Assembly: GCA_034620365.1 (NCBI GenBank)
Contig: JAQGEQ010000324.1
Span: forward strand, 62,001-126,000
Direction of reading: 5' to 3'
Origin: Pegea sp. RAD2-039
Lineage: Eukaryota > Chordata > Thaliacea > Salpida > Salpidae
DNA: 64,000 nt
Part shown: one piece after another, positions 37,301 through 50,700 of the stretch
Numbering within the stretch: the stretch's first letter is position 1
Layout: every line of letters starts with the position of its first letter
Made by a program: the position numbers and the translations under genes
Notes under the pieces: generated by a model
Databases searched by the model: none
Seen by the model: only the letters and a program-made list of their open reading frames with translations
Told to the model about the DNA's origin: nothing

Positions 37301-40300
37301 TCATAAAAAACGAATCACTTAATTATATTTTGAATTTAAAAACTGATCTTTTTAAAGAAAAACTAATATACTATGCCGAAACTAATCAAAAGCTAGACTA
37401 GAAATGATATTCTTGAGAAATTTGTTCAACAATGAATTCCCTTTTAAATGAAACTCCAATTTTGCTTTAGTTTAAAGTAAAGTAAAGATTATTAAATACT
37501 CTCAAGTGGTTGCTATATTTTCCACTATATTAGCAGAATATAGAAATTAATTAAACACTTTGTAAAAAAATATTCGAAAATAAAAATATGAAAACGTTCA
37601 CCACTAAAGAAAATTGAATAAATTTTTTTGATCAAGAACAATCTCAAGTCGATTTAGTTTCGACTTTTCATACTTTCATAAGCAACTACTGTAATAGTAA
37701 TAAAATTTAAGCCAAACACTTTAAAACCAAACATGATAAATGTAAATCTTTCAGTATTTACAGCCAGTTTTATTGAATCAATATTACGAAAAATAGATTT
37801 TGATTTGGTGATTTAAAAAAATTAATTATTTTTTGTAGAGAGTTTGTTATTAAACATTGTATAAATTAACTCATAATTTTGATAAAAGATGTAAATTTTT
37901 ATTAACTGAACTATGTTAGAAAGGCAAGAGATTTATATTTTTATGTCTTTCTTTTTCACAACTATCTAAAACTAAAATGCAGTGATTGTATCTTTTGTTT
38001 TCATTGATAACATTGAAAAATGCTTTGTTAAAACATACGTAAAGTTCTTAAACCTAAGACATAATTTTTTAGCAAATGATTGCTTTTAATTAATACAGTA
38101 AAATTTTAATTTAAGTTTAAGCGATAAAAGCCAAAATTTTCCATTGCTCTTTCTATTAAGAAGTGTTGTAACAAGAACTTAGTGTTGCCAAGTTTTTATT
38201 GTAATATCAACAAAGCAAATTTTGGGTTTATCCAACTACCAAATATGTCTTTATTTAAAAAAGCATTTTTCATTCAAATCATTTCATTCACTCTAAAGTT
38301 ATTTTACTGGCCAAAACTCGTAAACATCAAAGAAACAGGTTAGGTTGAAAATACCGTGTATGGCTAATTGAAGAAAGTTCAAAGTTTTTTAACAGCTAAT
38401 TGATTTATTGCAACGAAATATCCTAAAGATATTCTTGTTTCATGTATTATAAAGTCATGGTTACTAAAAGTTCAAATTTCTACAATTAAAAAAAGATTTG
38501 TAACATGTTTTTTAAATACTTACTTTATAAAATGTACAAACTGTACTATCTTTGTCTATTTGTATGTAGGCGTGGTGAAAAATTTACCCTTTTTTGAAAC
38601 ACTGTCTTAAATCCAACAAATTAAGGTTCTTAGAAAATTGATTAGACTAAAAAAAGAATCTCTTATAATATGGTAACTCATAATCTCCTCAAAAACTACT
38701 CACCATTTGCACCATGTGAGGTTATTTACATTAAAGTGTTTATTCTGCTTGACATGTTTTGAAATAGGATTCTATTTGTACTTAATTTCATTTGTATGTT
38801 AATTTTTTAACCAACATCAAACAACTATTTTGGTTAAGATTTTCCAATTTTAATCTAATTAAAAGATTTTTTACCTTTAAGTATTAATATCAATGATTTG
38901 AAGGCAACACTAAAATTTAAAGCTTACTAAAAAGTAGCTAAAGATAATCTATTTGAATCAACTTTTTCTAAAAAATTTGATAAGGTGTTAAAATGTTTTT
39001 CTGTTATTTTTTATCAAGATAAACTTACAAGTACATGAAAGTCATACTTAATTCCTAATAAGTAAAATAGTTCATTTCTTATAATACTTTATGCTGACTC
39101 AAGTCCTTGCTAATAATACTGAGACATTTTTTAACTATTTTTCAAATATTTATGTTTTTCAAATAAAAAAATCAAAAGTAAGTGTTTAATAGTGATTTAA
39201 AAACTTTGAAAAATCTATTCTTGATGTAAATTTGTTTGATATTTTATTAATAAGACAACTCATAGTTTATTTACGGCTTAGTCTACCAAAAAACATTGAG
39301 TTAAATCTTTAATGTGAATCTTAAAGTTATGTAATAAAGTTTTTTTATCCTGTTATTATTATTTATTCTTACTTTTTGTCATCGTTATTATAACAACTTT
39401 TTCGTATAAACTACAAATATATTATATATTTATATATTATTTATTATAAAAATTTATTTAATGATTTAAAATATTTTTCTTGATATAATTTGAGTTCTAT
39501 AACATAATCTTCAAATTTCAGGATTTTGAAACCAACCCTTATAATAGTTACTTTTTTTATTCAATCTTTGTTATGGTTCTAGTTTTTATTATCTTATATT
39601 TTTGTGAAGCTTTCATTTTAAATCTTAAATTTTATGACACTCATAAATATTATTATTAGAATTAATAAAGGATATAATTTAAAAACTGCTTTAAACAAAA
39701 TTATCATTTAAATCTATTATCACTTAAAATGTAGTTGTCATTAAAATTTTAATTTAAGATTCAACAAGAAATACTTTAAGATATTTTCCATGACTCAAAC
39801 CGAATAAATTATCAATCTTGAAATTTTGTAGCAAAGTTTGATTTATATAAGTTATATTCAATAAAAAAGTAATTTGAAGGTTATTTGAAAAAAACTCTTT
39901 TACAAAAATAAAATATCAAACTTTTAAATGAATTCAAAAATAATATGTTAAAAAATAACAAGAACTTTAATATAATATATCTATTAGATTTTGTTATTTT
40001 TTAACCGTGTAATATTTTCTAGTATTACTAATTTTTAATACTCTTAAGAAAGGAATTGGAAAATTAAAAATGTTGAAGAAGCAATTCACTTGTTCATCTA
40101 ATTTCCAATTTTAGATTCAAATAGCATTTATTTTTAGGGTAATAAAACTCAAGAGTTAGTATGATAGATAGTTTAGATTTTGTGCTTTAAAATTTATAGC
40201 TGATTTTACCATAGAAAAATATAAAACGCTTAAGTTCAAAATACGATGATTTATGGTGAAAATTGTATCGTTCTCAAAGCTCTATGCAAATGCTAAAGAT

Positions 40301-43300
40301 TTATGCTTAAGCAAATAAAGTTTCGTCGAGAAATTCTTTAAAATTTTTCAAGATCTGAATTTGATGCAGACTAGTAAACCATGTTCAAATTTAAACACTA
40401 AAATGTCAAAATAAGAAATGGAATAAAAACAAAAGAAAAAATAATAGTTGTATTCACTGTTATATTAAATTTATAATAACTCAAAGTTAGCTTACGAAAC
40501 ATAGTTTAGAGCAAATTTTGTTCGTCCTTATCATAAATTTTTTCAATTTGTAGTTCAAACACTGTTCAGCAAGCACCGAATCTCGCTATTAGCTTATTGC
40601 TAGCTGGTAGGTAGCTAATAAGGATTTACAATTTTGTGAGACATACGTTAAGACTAATGATACATTACTGCCTATTTGTAAATAGTCTGCTAAAGATCAA
40701 AATACTGATTAAGCAATCAATCTTCAAGATTTATTTACAAGACATTAAGTTATTTGTAATTATAAGAAGTAAAATCAAGTTTATTTAAATTAGAAATATC
40801 AGAATGAAGTTTGGTAAAAAATATTTTTGTAAATATTAAAATATGAATTTAAACTTGTCATCTTTGGTTTTAGGCTCAGTTAAAACTGTTGCTTTGCTTA
40901 ATACTTAATTGGAAATTAACTTGATAACATTGTATACAGATTTTTATTTCATAATTTTTAAAGCTTTTACAAAATCTTAAAATCGAGATAAATCTTTAAA
41001 TTAATACTTTCACTTCTTTTTTAACACAATCTTTTAATAGTTTAAACCTTTATTCTTATATAAATTAAAATTGTTACAAATAAGATTATTTGGATAATTA
41101 AAAAAATCCAAAAAGTTAATGAAGAAAATTCTGAAACTAAATTTTCAAAAGTTTTTAATTTAATTTTAAGAAAAGTTTTGACAAGTTTGAAGACAGTAAA
41201 CAAAAAGACCTTACTGCTCGCATACAGGGAACACTGAAAAGTCGAAATTAGCTTTTTAAGTCTTATAAAACTCCTATTTCAATTTTATAGAATATTTTTC
41301 ATAAACTTTTATAAATATATGATATGACCTTCTAGTATAGAAAAAAATTATATAGATTTTTTCAATTATCTAAACTAACTTATAAATATCAATATTTTAA
41401 ATATTTTAATGAATTGATTTGAAGATTGTTTTAAGAAAGTGAAGGTTATGTTAATTAAACATTTTTTCTCATTCTTAAATTTTTCGGAAGTGTAAAAATC
41501 CTACAAAATGTATAATGGTAAATAGAACTAATTGGATATGCTAAATATTTTTGAATAAAAGTAATTACAAATTTGAAACTTAATTCAAAAATATTTTTCA
41601 AGTATTCGCAAAAAACTTTAATCTTGCTGATTGCCTTATTATTACATGATTTCATCTTAATTTTGAGCTGTTATTATCTACAAAAAAATGCCAACAGATC
41701 CAATGAATTCAAAAGAAAACAAAATATTGATTTCATCGAAGTAAACTTTCTACATTTCAGTAAAGTTTTATTTTATTATAGTCATGTCAAAATAAGAATT
41801 TCTGACAATAAAATAAAATAAAAATAAAATCTTATGCTGTTAAATTTGTTTAAAAAAAATGAATGATTACATCTATAAACAATACAGTTTGTTGTCAAAC
41901 TCGAAAATAATTTTAAGTATCTCAATCTGAGCTTTATGAACAAAATAAACTAATCTTTCAATTTCTTAGACTTTTATGGAATGTTTTTAATGATATTTGC
42001 TCGGTCAAAAACCTGGTTCAAAAGTTTTGTTGTTTATTTTGATAAAAGAAATTGCATTTTAAAAGGTTTTTTTAGAAGTTTTCTTGAAAGTAAATATTTT
42101 AAGCTGATTTTGAAAAAAAGAGAATGTTTATTTTTAGATAAACTTTTATGATGCGAATAAACGCTTTTCAATAGTTTTGCATTTCTGTTTCAAATTTTCT
42201 TATTAAGTATCTAAAGTGAAACAAAATCAATTTTCACAGATCTTGCTACACTAATGTGTTCATGAACGATTTGTTTACTTTTGTATTTTAACTTGTTATT
42301 TTACAGAATCTTTTTTCAGTTAAATAAAAGTTAGTGTTCGACAGACTTATGAGTAGTTCCTTTTGTTAGATGTTTATTTACAAAAGTACCTACAACAAAC
42401 ACAAAACTGTATATGCTGAATAATCGATTATACTTTTTCAACAAGAAAATAAATCTTTTCCAACTTTGTAGTGTAAAGTCATCATAGTAAACAATTAATC
42501 ATCAATATTCTTCATATAGTTACAGGTCAAAGCTAATATCTTGAAGAGATCAAATTATATCCATGAAACTTTAAAACTATTTAAAATAGACTAAACTGAA
42601 ACATAATACTTAAAAAAAATCTTTTAAAGTCTTAGATGACAGATAACCTTTTATTTGATTTAGAAACATCGTAAAAATGTTGGAAATATAAACATCTTAA
42701 TTCAAAAACAAAACTTTAAAGTTTAACTTACTTGAGGATAAGAAAATTGACTTGTTTGCTAAAAACACTTTAACAATTTAAACTTGTTTACAATTGGTTT
42801 CGTATCTATTTAAATAATATTTAAAAGATTTTTTTGTTTAAGTGAACAGCTAAAAGTAAAATGAAAAGCTCTTACGATTATAATTAAGTAATTTTAAACA
42901 AGTTGCAGCTTGCAAAAGATTCAGTTTTAAAACTACTCTTTGATTTCTTAATCAAAATTAGAGATTCTGAAGTTACACAACAGATGCTCGACTTTTTTAT
43001 CCTATATATCGTTTAAATCGCATTTCAATTTTCAAAGATATTTTAATTAAATATAAATCCAATTTTACATTTTTTTCTTGGACAAAAACAGAAGTTGATA
43101 GACACAGTACAATACACAATCTTTCAAAGCATCTTCTTTAAATATTGCTTTAGAAGAACTTTTAAAGTATTCTCTTCAACTATTTATTCAATAATCTATA
43201 AAAATGAAATTATTAAAGCATATATCGAGTAATTTTTCGTAATTTGCTTTATATAGTTTGAACATTAAATTTTACTAATTGGCTAAATACATTCTAAAAT

Positions 43301-44593
43301 TTTGTTTGGTACTGAAGATATATCTTCTAATCAATAAAACTATTTTCAGCCTTGAAATATCTTCAGGTTTATGACTTTGTTAAAACAACATAAGTTGTAC
43401 TTTAGAGAAAGTCTTAGATATTTTTTTACAGAGTGTAATATACTTAAGTCGTAATTAATAGATATTTACTTTATTAAATAATTTAAATCAGGTTTCTTAT
43501 CAATTATAGAATTAATTAAATTATTGATCTAAAGGATAATCTATTTGATGTAAGTTTGTAGGCTATTGATTCCATTCTTCATATAGATTCATGGTACACA
43601 AAAATTATTTGTAAGTTAAAGCTTTTATGGAGTCCTCTTACATTTGTATTTATATCTACAAACTATGTACAAAATTAAAACTAATTAAAACTGAATAACG
43701 ACAAAGCTAGAAATTTCCTCACATTACCTATAGACTTTTGCATTGGCAATATCAATACTTTTTATATTACTTCTGATCTGTTTTGATAAATCAACACAGA
43801 TTAAATAAAAAGATTTGAAAAAAAACTATTTATCTATTATTAGTAGTGGAGAAAAATTTATTGAAAAGTAAATTTTAAGAAATTTATAAAAGCATAAAGA
43901 TAATCAGGATTGAAGATAAACCATTCTAAATAAGTTACCATTTTTCACCAACCAAATAAGATATTTTTGAAATATACTTTTACTTTAGTCTATGACTGAT
44001 TTGTCTTCCAATTAAACTTTCAAGTGATATAATTTCTTAGCTAGATAACTAAAATTAGATTTATATTTGCAAAAGTTTTGCTCAAAATAATCAAAAATGA
44101 TAAATCTAATCATTATCTAACAGATAAATGAAAGGATATTTACTTTACATTTATTTAACATAAGTTGTTTTTAAAAAGTTTTTCAGTTTAGTTAATTTAG
44201 TTTTGCTTCAAAAATGCTAATATTAAGTTGTACGTTAACTAGATTAAAAAGTTATTAACTTGATTTTTGTTGAGGCTATTATTAGAGAAAGAAAGGTGTG
44301 TCATTACATTTTAGTAATTCTGCTTAAGCTAAAGATAGATAGTGTAAACTAAGGAATATCCGTGTATACAAAATCGTATTTCACAAGGCCTAGTTAACTA
44401 ATCTTTTTAAACATAGCAGAAGACAAGAATAGCCATGTAAGCTGTTTGTGTGTTAGTAAACTTTAAAACTTCTTAAAATATTTTGGTCTTCAATTTTCAG
44501 CTTTTAAGAAGTTGACATGTTTTACTTTTTACAAAGATATTTGTTTAGTGAAGCATTTTCTAACAAAACGTTTAATGTTTATGTTACTATTTC
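34331..44593. other. 10-kb gene desert
   Basis: Very A+T-rich. The few open frames of 60-80 codons (34434-34622, 34731-34916, 41455-41821) are low-complexity and lack splice context or family resemblance. An imperfect hairpin lies at 40593-40622. I see no transposon core, tandem array or RNA gene. The stretch nearest 34331 should contain the collectrin-like gene's promoter. Confidence 0.6.
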
Positions 44594-44764
44594 ATGGCCT
44601 TTCGGCACTACCGAACCGGTAAAACAACTTTGCAGACCAGTAACAATATAATGTGCAAAAAACTGAAAAAACGAGTGAAAGAATATTTACTGAATCATAT
44701 TTTCTTTGAAAGAATAATTTGCGCGTCAAACAATTATATTGATTTTGAAATTTATGATAAGAAA
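44594..44764 (+). other. candidate orphan coding exon
   Basis: An ATG at 44594 opens 57 codons of mixed, non-low-complexity composition (MAFRHYRTGKTTLQTSNNIM..., ending DFEIYDKK) that run straight into a consensus donor GTGAGT at 44765. This stands out from the surrounding desert. I found no acceptor downstream with matching phase: the open frame starting near 45250 is out of phase. It may be the first coding exon of an unseen gene, an exon remnant, or chance. Confidence 0.25.
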
Positions 44765-47700
44765 GTGAGTTATTCTAAAAATTAGGTTATCTTAGTGGTA
44801 GAAAAACTTCTTTTTTTTAAGTCTCTTCATAAATAGTTTCAACTAATTTTAGTAAAACATTTGTAAATTTAATTAAATTAGATATAACTTGATAAAATAA
44901 AACGTTAAAAAAGAACAATTAACTTGTAGAGAATTTCAGTTTATCAAAAGTTTTACAACCTAACCAGATTATTTTATTTTGTTTTGTTTACACCTGATTA
45001 CGTAGATAAAAGTAATTTAAAACTTACAGAAAACTGTTTCCAGAAAAATCTGATAATTTATAACAGCCTTTGAAAAACAGATTTGTTCGACTTATTTAGA
45101 ATTCACGAAATGCGAAAGTAATTGGCAGCAAATAATGCAACAGCTAATTTGAACAAGAAAATCTGGATCTCACGCCTTTCAAGCCAGTAATTTATATGAG
45201 TCTGTTATTTATTTCCGTAAGCTATTCATAAGACAAATTGGCTTTTTTTGCATCTAGGATTGAGAAAAAACCGTTAATTTCTTTTCGTGAAAGCTTTCAA
45301 TTTTTTCCAAGTATCCTAAAATTTAAACTGACAAATGCCAAACTTTGGTCATCATTTCGTATTAAATTTAATTTGATTTATAATTTTTCAAGTCCTTTTA
45401 GCGTAATTGAAAATATTTTTTGGATGTGTCATTTTTGAAATTGAATCAGTCTTAATTGGATCAGACAAATTTTATGAAATACTAAACAAAGATAACAAGC
45501 TTCAAACAATTAAGCTTTGCTCTCATCGTCATGGAAGCTGCATTTATATAAACAGTCAAAACTGTCAAGCTTGCTAAGATATATAATACTTTGAAAGTCG
45601 TAATAACTTAGCTAAATAATAAATAAATATCTCTCACGGTTTCAACCATTATACACAAAGCTTTGAACTATCTGTCTTGTTTTCAAAACCTCATCATAAA
45701 GTTTAAACAAGATGAATTGAGACTGAGAAATCTGTTTTCATATCTTATGAGATTGATAAAGGATTGTTTTGATGAATAGAATGTTTGATAGAAATAGCAA
45801 GCTCTTATTGGTTAGTACAAAACAAAAACTTGACACTTTATTTAAAACAGTTAAATTGTTTGTCACACAAAGTTGTTAGTTTTATTAACTGTTTTAAACC
45901 TTTTAGTAAAATCAAATCAAACTAAATTCATATTTTCAGATATAAAGTATCAGTTGGTTTGATTTCATTCCGTGCTTTGAGAAAAAATGACTAAACGTGC
46001 TTTTAACCAAAACAAGCTACTTGCCAAGCAATAAAAAGCTTTATTGCTAAAGAAATAGGATCGTGAAAACTAAGAAGAGTAATAGAATTGTCATTTTATC
46101 CGGTAATTGAAACTTTAGCGATTTTTTCTACATAAACGTCATTTCCTTTCAAATACGAGGTGAGAGGTACAACAATTCTTGCTAACATCTAGGTTGATAA
46201 TAATGAGCTTTATCGTGAAGAAAATATAGCTAAACTGGAATTATTTTTTTGAATTGTTTTCAATTAAACGATTTTAATCAGTAATAAAAAAATTTTGTTA
46301 GAATTCCCTATTAAACTGTTTTAGTAGAACTTTCATTAGCCTCATTAATCTACTTATTTTAGTGAAATTTTACACAAAATATTTTAAATCAAAATAGAAA
46401 AATTTGACACAAAGAAAATGAAGGATTATTTGATTTTATTAACTAAACTAGATAAAAGTATTTCCCAAAACCTGTTCAGAGTAAAAAATACTTTTTTAAA
46501 TCGACAATTTCTATTTCAAACCTAGCCTTTGAATTTAAACAGTTTTTAATTAGGTTTTAACCAGCAAAGTTAAAATTAATAAAAATGTAGTTAGCGGTAG
46601 TATAATAAACGTGTAGTCGGCTTAAATATTTTGGAAATAAGCTATCGTGTTTTTTGAGTTGATGCATTTGTAGTCGTCTTAACCGTGAGATAAAGATCTA
46701 AATGCTATTTACAAGTAAATCAGATGTTAAATAGTTAAATTTTGCGGTAACTTAAGCACTATTCATATACAAAAATCTGATAACATGATGAAGACTAGTT
46801 GTTATCAACTATTTTATTAAACATTTTAAAAGTATTATATGTATAGTCATAACCGGAAACCTAAACTAACATAGTAAAGTTAATTAGAAGTAAAAAAATT
46901 GTAAAGTGCCTTTGCAGCTAAGCCGTTTATAAAATCTATAAACATTGTAAGACTACACAAGAAATAAAAATGCAGTACAATAGTTGTCTGTATGATCACA
47001 ACAATTACTGTCCAAAGGGAGTATCCTACCGCTAGGGTGCAGAAACCTTTTTACTCGGATGGCAATATAGTGGTCTCTCTCATATCTGCTACTACTAATC
47101 ATTCAGCTTGAGATGGAACAACTTAATGCAGTTTTAGTTGCAGCTGTAGATGAAGAGGCTTTCTTCAATATTTTGAAGTGCTTCAAACTTCAAACCTTAA
47201 GTTAATCTGACTATGAAACAGATAAGCTTTTAAAATATAAACTGATTTTTGATCAATAGAAAAAGAAAGAGTTATCGCTGATTTGATGGTTATGCCTGAT
47301 AGCTGTAGTTTTTTGGTTTCCATATTTTAACATTATTTAAAAATTAAACTTTTTAAGCTAAAAATTTAAATTCAAATGAGAAATAAATTAGAGGAGATTT
47401 TTCACCACAAGTTAGTTTCATTAAGCTTTGAAAAGCAAATGAAAATAGTAAAGTTAGATATTAAGAGAATGTAGAGTTAGAAAAAAGATTGCAGCTTGGT
47501 AGTTATCATGATAAAAAACTTTGTTCGATCTTAACACTTATTTGTAAACTGAAATTTTGACTCTTTAAGCTATTATATAAAGACTTTGAATTGCGTGTTT
47601 TCTGTAGAAAAATAAAAATAATCAATATTTGTTTACTTTAATTTTAAACTTTAATAATGAGCTGCGATTTGAAAAGTTTTCTTCGTTTATTCATCATAAA

Positions 47701-47792
47701 CTTGTTTTTTTTGTTAACATTTTATCCATGATATTTTTTTAACCGTTTATCTTTGTCCTTCTTCAGACGACGAACGTTGAAAATTTTAACAA
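44765..47792. other. gene-poor region upstream of the receptor
   Basis: Mostly A+T-rich. An open frame at 45254-45438 lacks a start context. A patch at 46970-47180 is visibly richer in G+C and begins with a 21-codon ORF (46970-47035). The 5' UTR and promoter of the receptor gene lie at the right end, with a possible 3' splice site at 47766 (CTTCTTCAG) in its leader. Confidence 0.5.
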
Positions 47793-50700
47793 ATGAGTTA
47801 CGTTTCGAACATTTCGAACAGGATTCTTTTTGATGAAAATCATCAGTCAATATTCAATATAACTTATGACAAAGATGAATATGGCGATTATACTGGAGAC
47901 GGGCCGGACTTTGGTTTTAATTGCACTGAAATTCTGGAAATGTTGACAACTAATGCTGGTGTTATGAATCTCTATGATACAGAATACTTTACAGTTTTTG
48001 CATATGCCATAATCTGTGCAATTGGATTAATTGGAAATGGACTGGTCGGTATCTTTTTAATTATGTGTTTTAAAACTGTAGTTTTCTCTGTAATCCTTAA
48101 TTAGTTAAACTCTCATTGATTTTCATTGAGTTTTTTAGTAGTTTTATACGAGTTATTTATCAATGCACTGCCACCGTTAGTTTATTTTCAATCACAACAT
48201 GCGTCTGATAACAGTTTTAATAATTTATCATCAGGTTTTGTTCGTAATATTTGGTGGTAAGGAAACAACGAAAACAGTGGCAAACATTTATATTTGGAAT
48301 CTAGCTTTAGCAGATATCCTGTTGATGCTCTGTCTACCTTTTATGTGTGCTCAGCGTTTCTTGTCTAAATGGCCTTTTGGTGAGGCCTTGTGCAAGGTAA
48401 GAAGAAAACGTTCTTTAAATATCGTACTTTTGTTATGTTACTTATAGTCATATACACTTGGTGACTGTTTAGTTGATTATGGATGCTTCAATTTGTGGTG
48501 ACTCGTCTTATTGTTGGCATCATTTGTGAAAAAAATTCAGATTTTGCGATAAAATGTTTTTGCAATTTTATGAGTGATAAAACTGATTCAACTATCAGAT
48601 GGTTTGATAACCACGATTTATTATCGAGGCAGTAGATAAGAAGCAATTAATTGTAGATATCATAATTTGTCCACCTATACACACTGAAACACAATAAATG
48701 TGAAAACTTTAATTCTTTATTTTTATAATGAAATTGCTTTTATAGATTTGATTATAAATAAAAATAGAAAATCTAAGAAATAAGAATTAACTATTACCGA
48801 AAAAAATCAACTTTGAATTTATGTGCTTCGTTTCCATTTTATGCCTGATATCTATCACGCCATTTCATGGTAATATATTTATAGTAAATGACTGTAACAA
48901 AAATTATTTGGAAAATAAGTTAAAACAATTAAGGTTAATCTGAATTTTTTTTAATTCGTGCAAATGACTTAAAAGAAATTGTTTTTAAATATTTGTTCAA
49001 ATTATAACATTTGCTAATTGGTCTTAATGATTTTTTATCGATCAATTAAATAATTTTGAATTTTACGCTTAATTAAATGTTTTTAAACCATTGTAATACA
49101 AGTTTAGAGTTCTCCAATTTGTTTAAACTTTTTGTATTATTCTAATAATTTTATTTATTGCTATTTTAAGTTATAAGCTTATTTGGATGTTAGTTTTAAT
49201 TATACTTAATTTTTGTTAAGTTCTTTTTTTAAATTAATGAAAAAAAGTTTAATAAAAGCCACCCTTTTTTGTTATTACAATAAACTGAAATAAATTTTAT
49301 AAATAAAAAACAAACTATTCACCTTTTTAAATAAACGCCTTCTATAAGTACCAGTCATTTTTGCAACATAATAAAACTTTTCTTTTTATTCGTTCTCATT
49401 TTTTTCTGATTCATTTCTTGTTCTGTGATCACTGAGAACCTATGCTTTCAATTGTGTACCAAAAGTAAAGTATTTGCTCAAATCTTAGATATATGACTTC
49501 AATGAATTTTTAAATTTTAAAGAAATATCTCCAGAATTCTTCTTGTTAATTATGAGTAATTTAACTCTGAAATTGTATTATTCTGGAACTTTTTGATGTT
49601 TTTAGAATAAATTTAGTAAGAAAATTAACGAATATATTTTGTTATAATTTGGTTTTTGAAACCTTTTATTTTAAAGAATTATTACAAATTTCAGATTTGT
49701 TGAATCATAACGTTGCAATAAATCAGTTGACTCTTAAAAATACAAGACTTAAGAAAAAAATTGAACAAAAGTAAATTATAAAATGTTCAGTTGTAAAATC
49801 GACGATGAAATTAACTTCAACAGACAATTTATTTGATGATGAAAATTAGAATTTTCAAGCATTTCTTTGAATGAGTTCCAGAATTAAAAAGAAAAAATGT
49901 AAAAGATTTGAAAGATTTGAAAGCAAAAAAAAAAGTATTTTTAACTACAAACGAGTCTTGTTTTTAACTCAATGTTATTGTTGTAAGCCTTTTACTTATT
50001 CTTTAACATCTATTAAAATTAATTAATTGGAAAATATGTCAAAAATTGATAGATAAAAGCAAACTTACAAGTATGGTAGACTGCAATTCATTTTTCTTAA
50101 CTAGATATCAGTATTCAATAAATATTTTGGTTTTAAATTGAATTCTGGTGAACTTCTTTTTTAAAGATGTATAAAGCTTTTGATGTTTTACGGATTAATT
50201 ACAAAATCATCGAAGATTCTTTCAAGTAAACATCCAAAATATTTGTTTTAATTTCACTAAAATTAAAGACTATGTTTTAATCTTTTATTCAGAATTAAAC
50301 TTAAAAATATTTGATTTTTTTCAAAAATAATATTTAGAAGCACCTAAACTAAGTATAATTGAGTCTGTATTGCGTAAAACTTTAAACAGATTTATAATTC
50401 AACAATAGAAAACTTTTCTAACCTTGTAAGGTACTTACTAAATATTACAGTTTTCATTGTTTCATAATTTGTTTTTTTAATTTCCTGGCAATAAAACTAT
50501 TACAAGTCGTTTACTACAATTTTCAATTCTTTCAACAACAAACTTTAAGATGGTCGTTGAACTTATTGGCGTTCAGTATACGACAAAGTTTCGTTTCCTG
50601 AATGGCTGATAAAATCTCTCTTACTGAACCAATAATCAGAAATTTTTCTTTCTGGCCCATTAATTCAATTCCTTAAACAACTTTCTCCTATTCTTCCTGA

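Noticed and set aside
34434..41821. Scattered 60-80-codon frames in the large desert
   Set aside because: Low-complexity (I, K, N, F, Y) composition, many with non-ATG starts, and no splice context; expected by chance in this base composition.
47000..47100. 5S rRNA or snRNA gene suggested by TACTCGGATGG-like text
   Set aside because: Only a short resemblance to the 5S 3' region; the rest of the 5S or snRNA sequence is absent.
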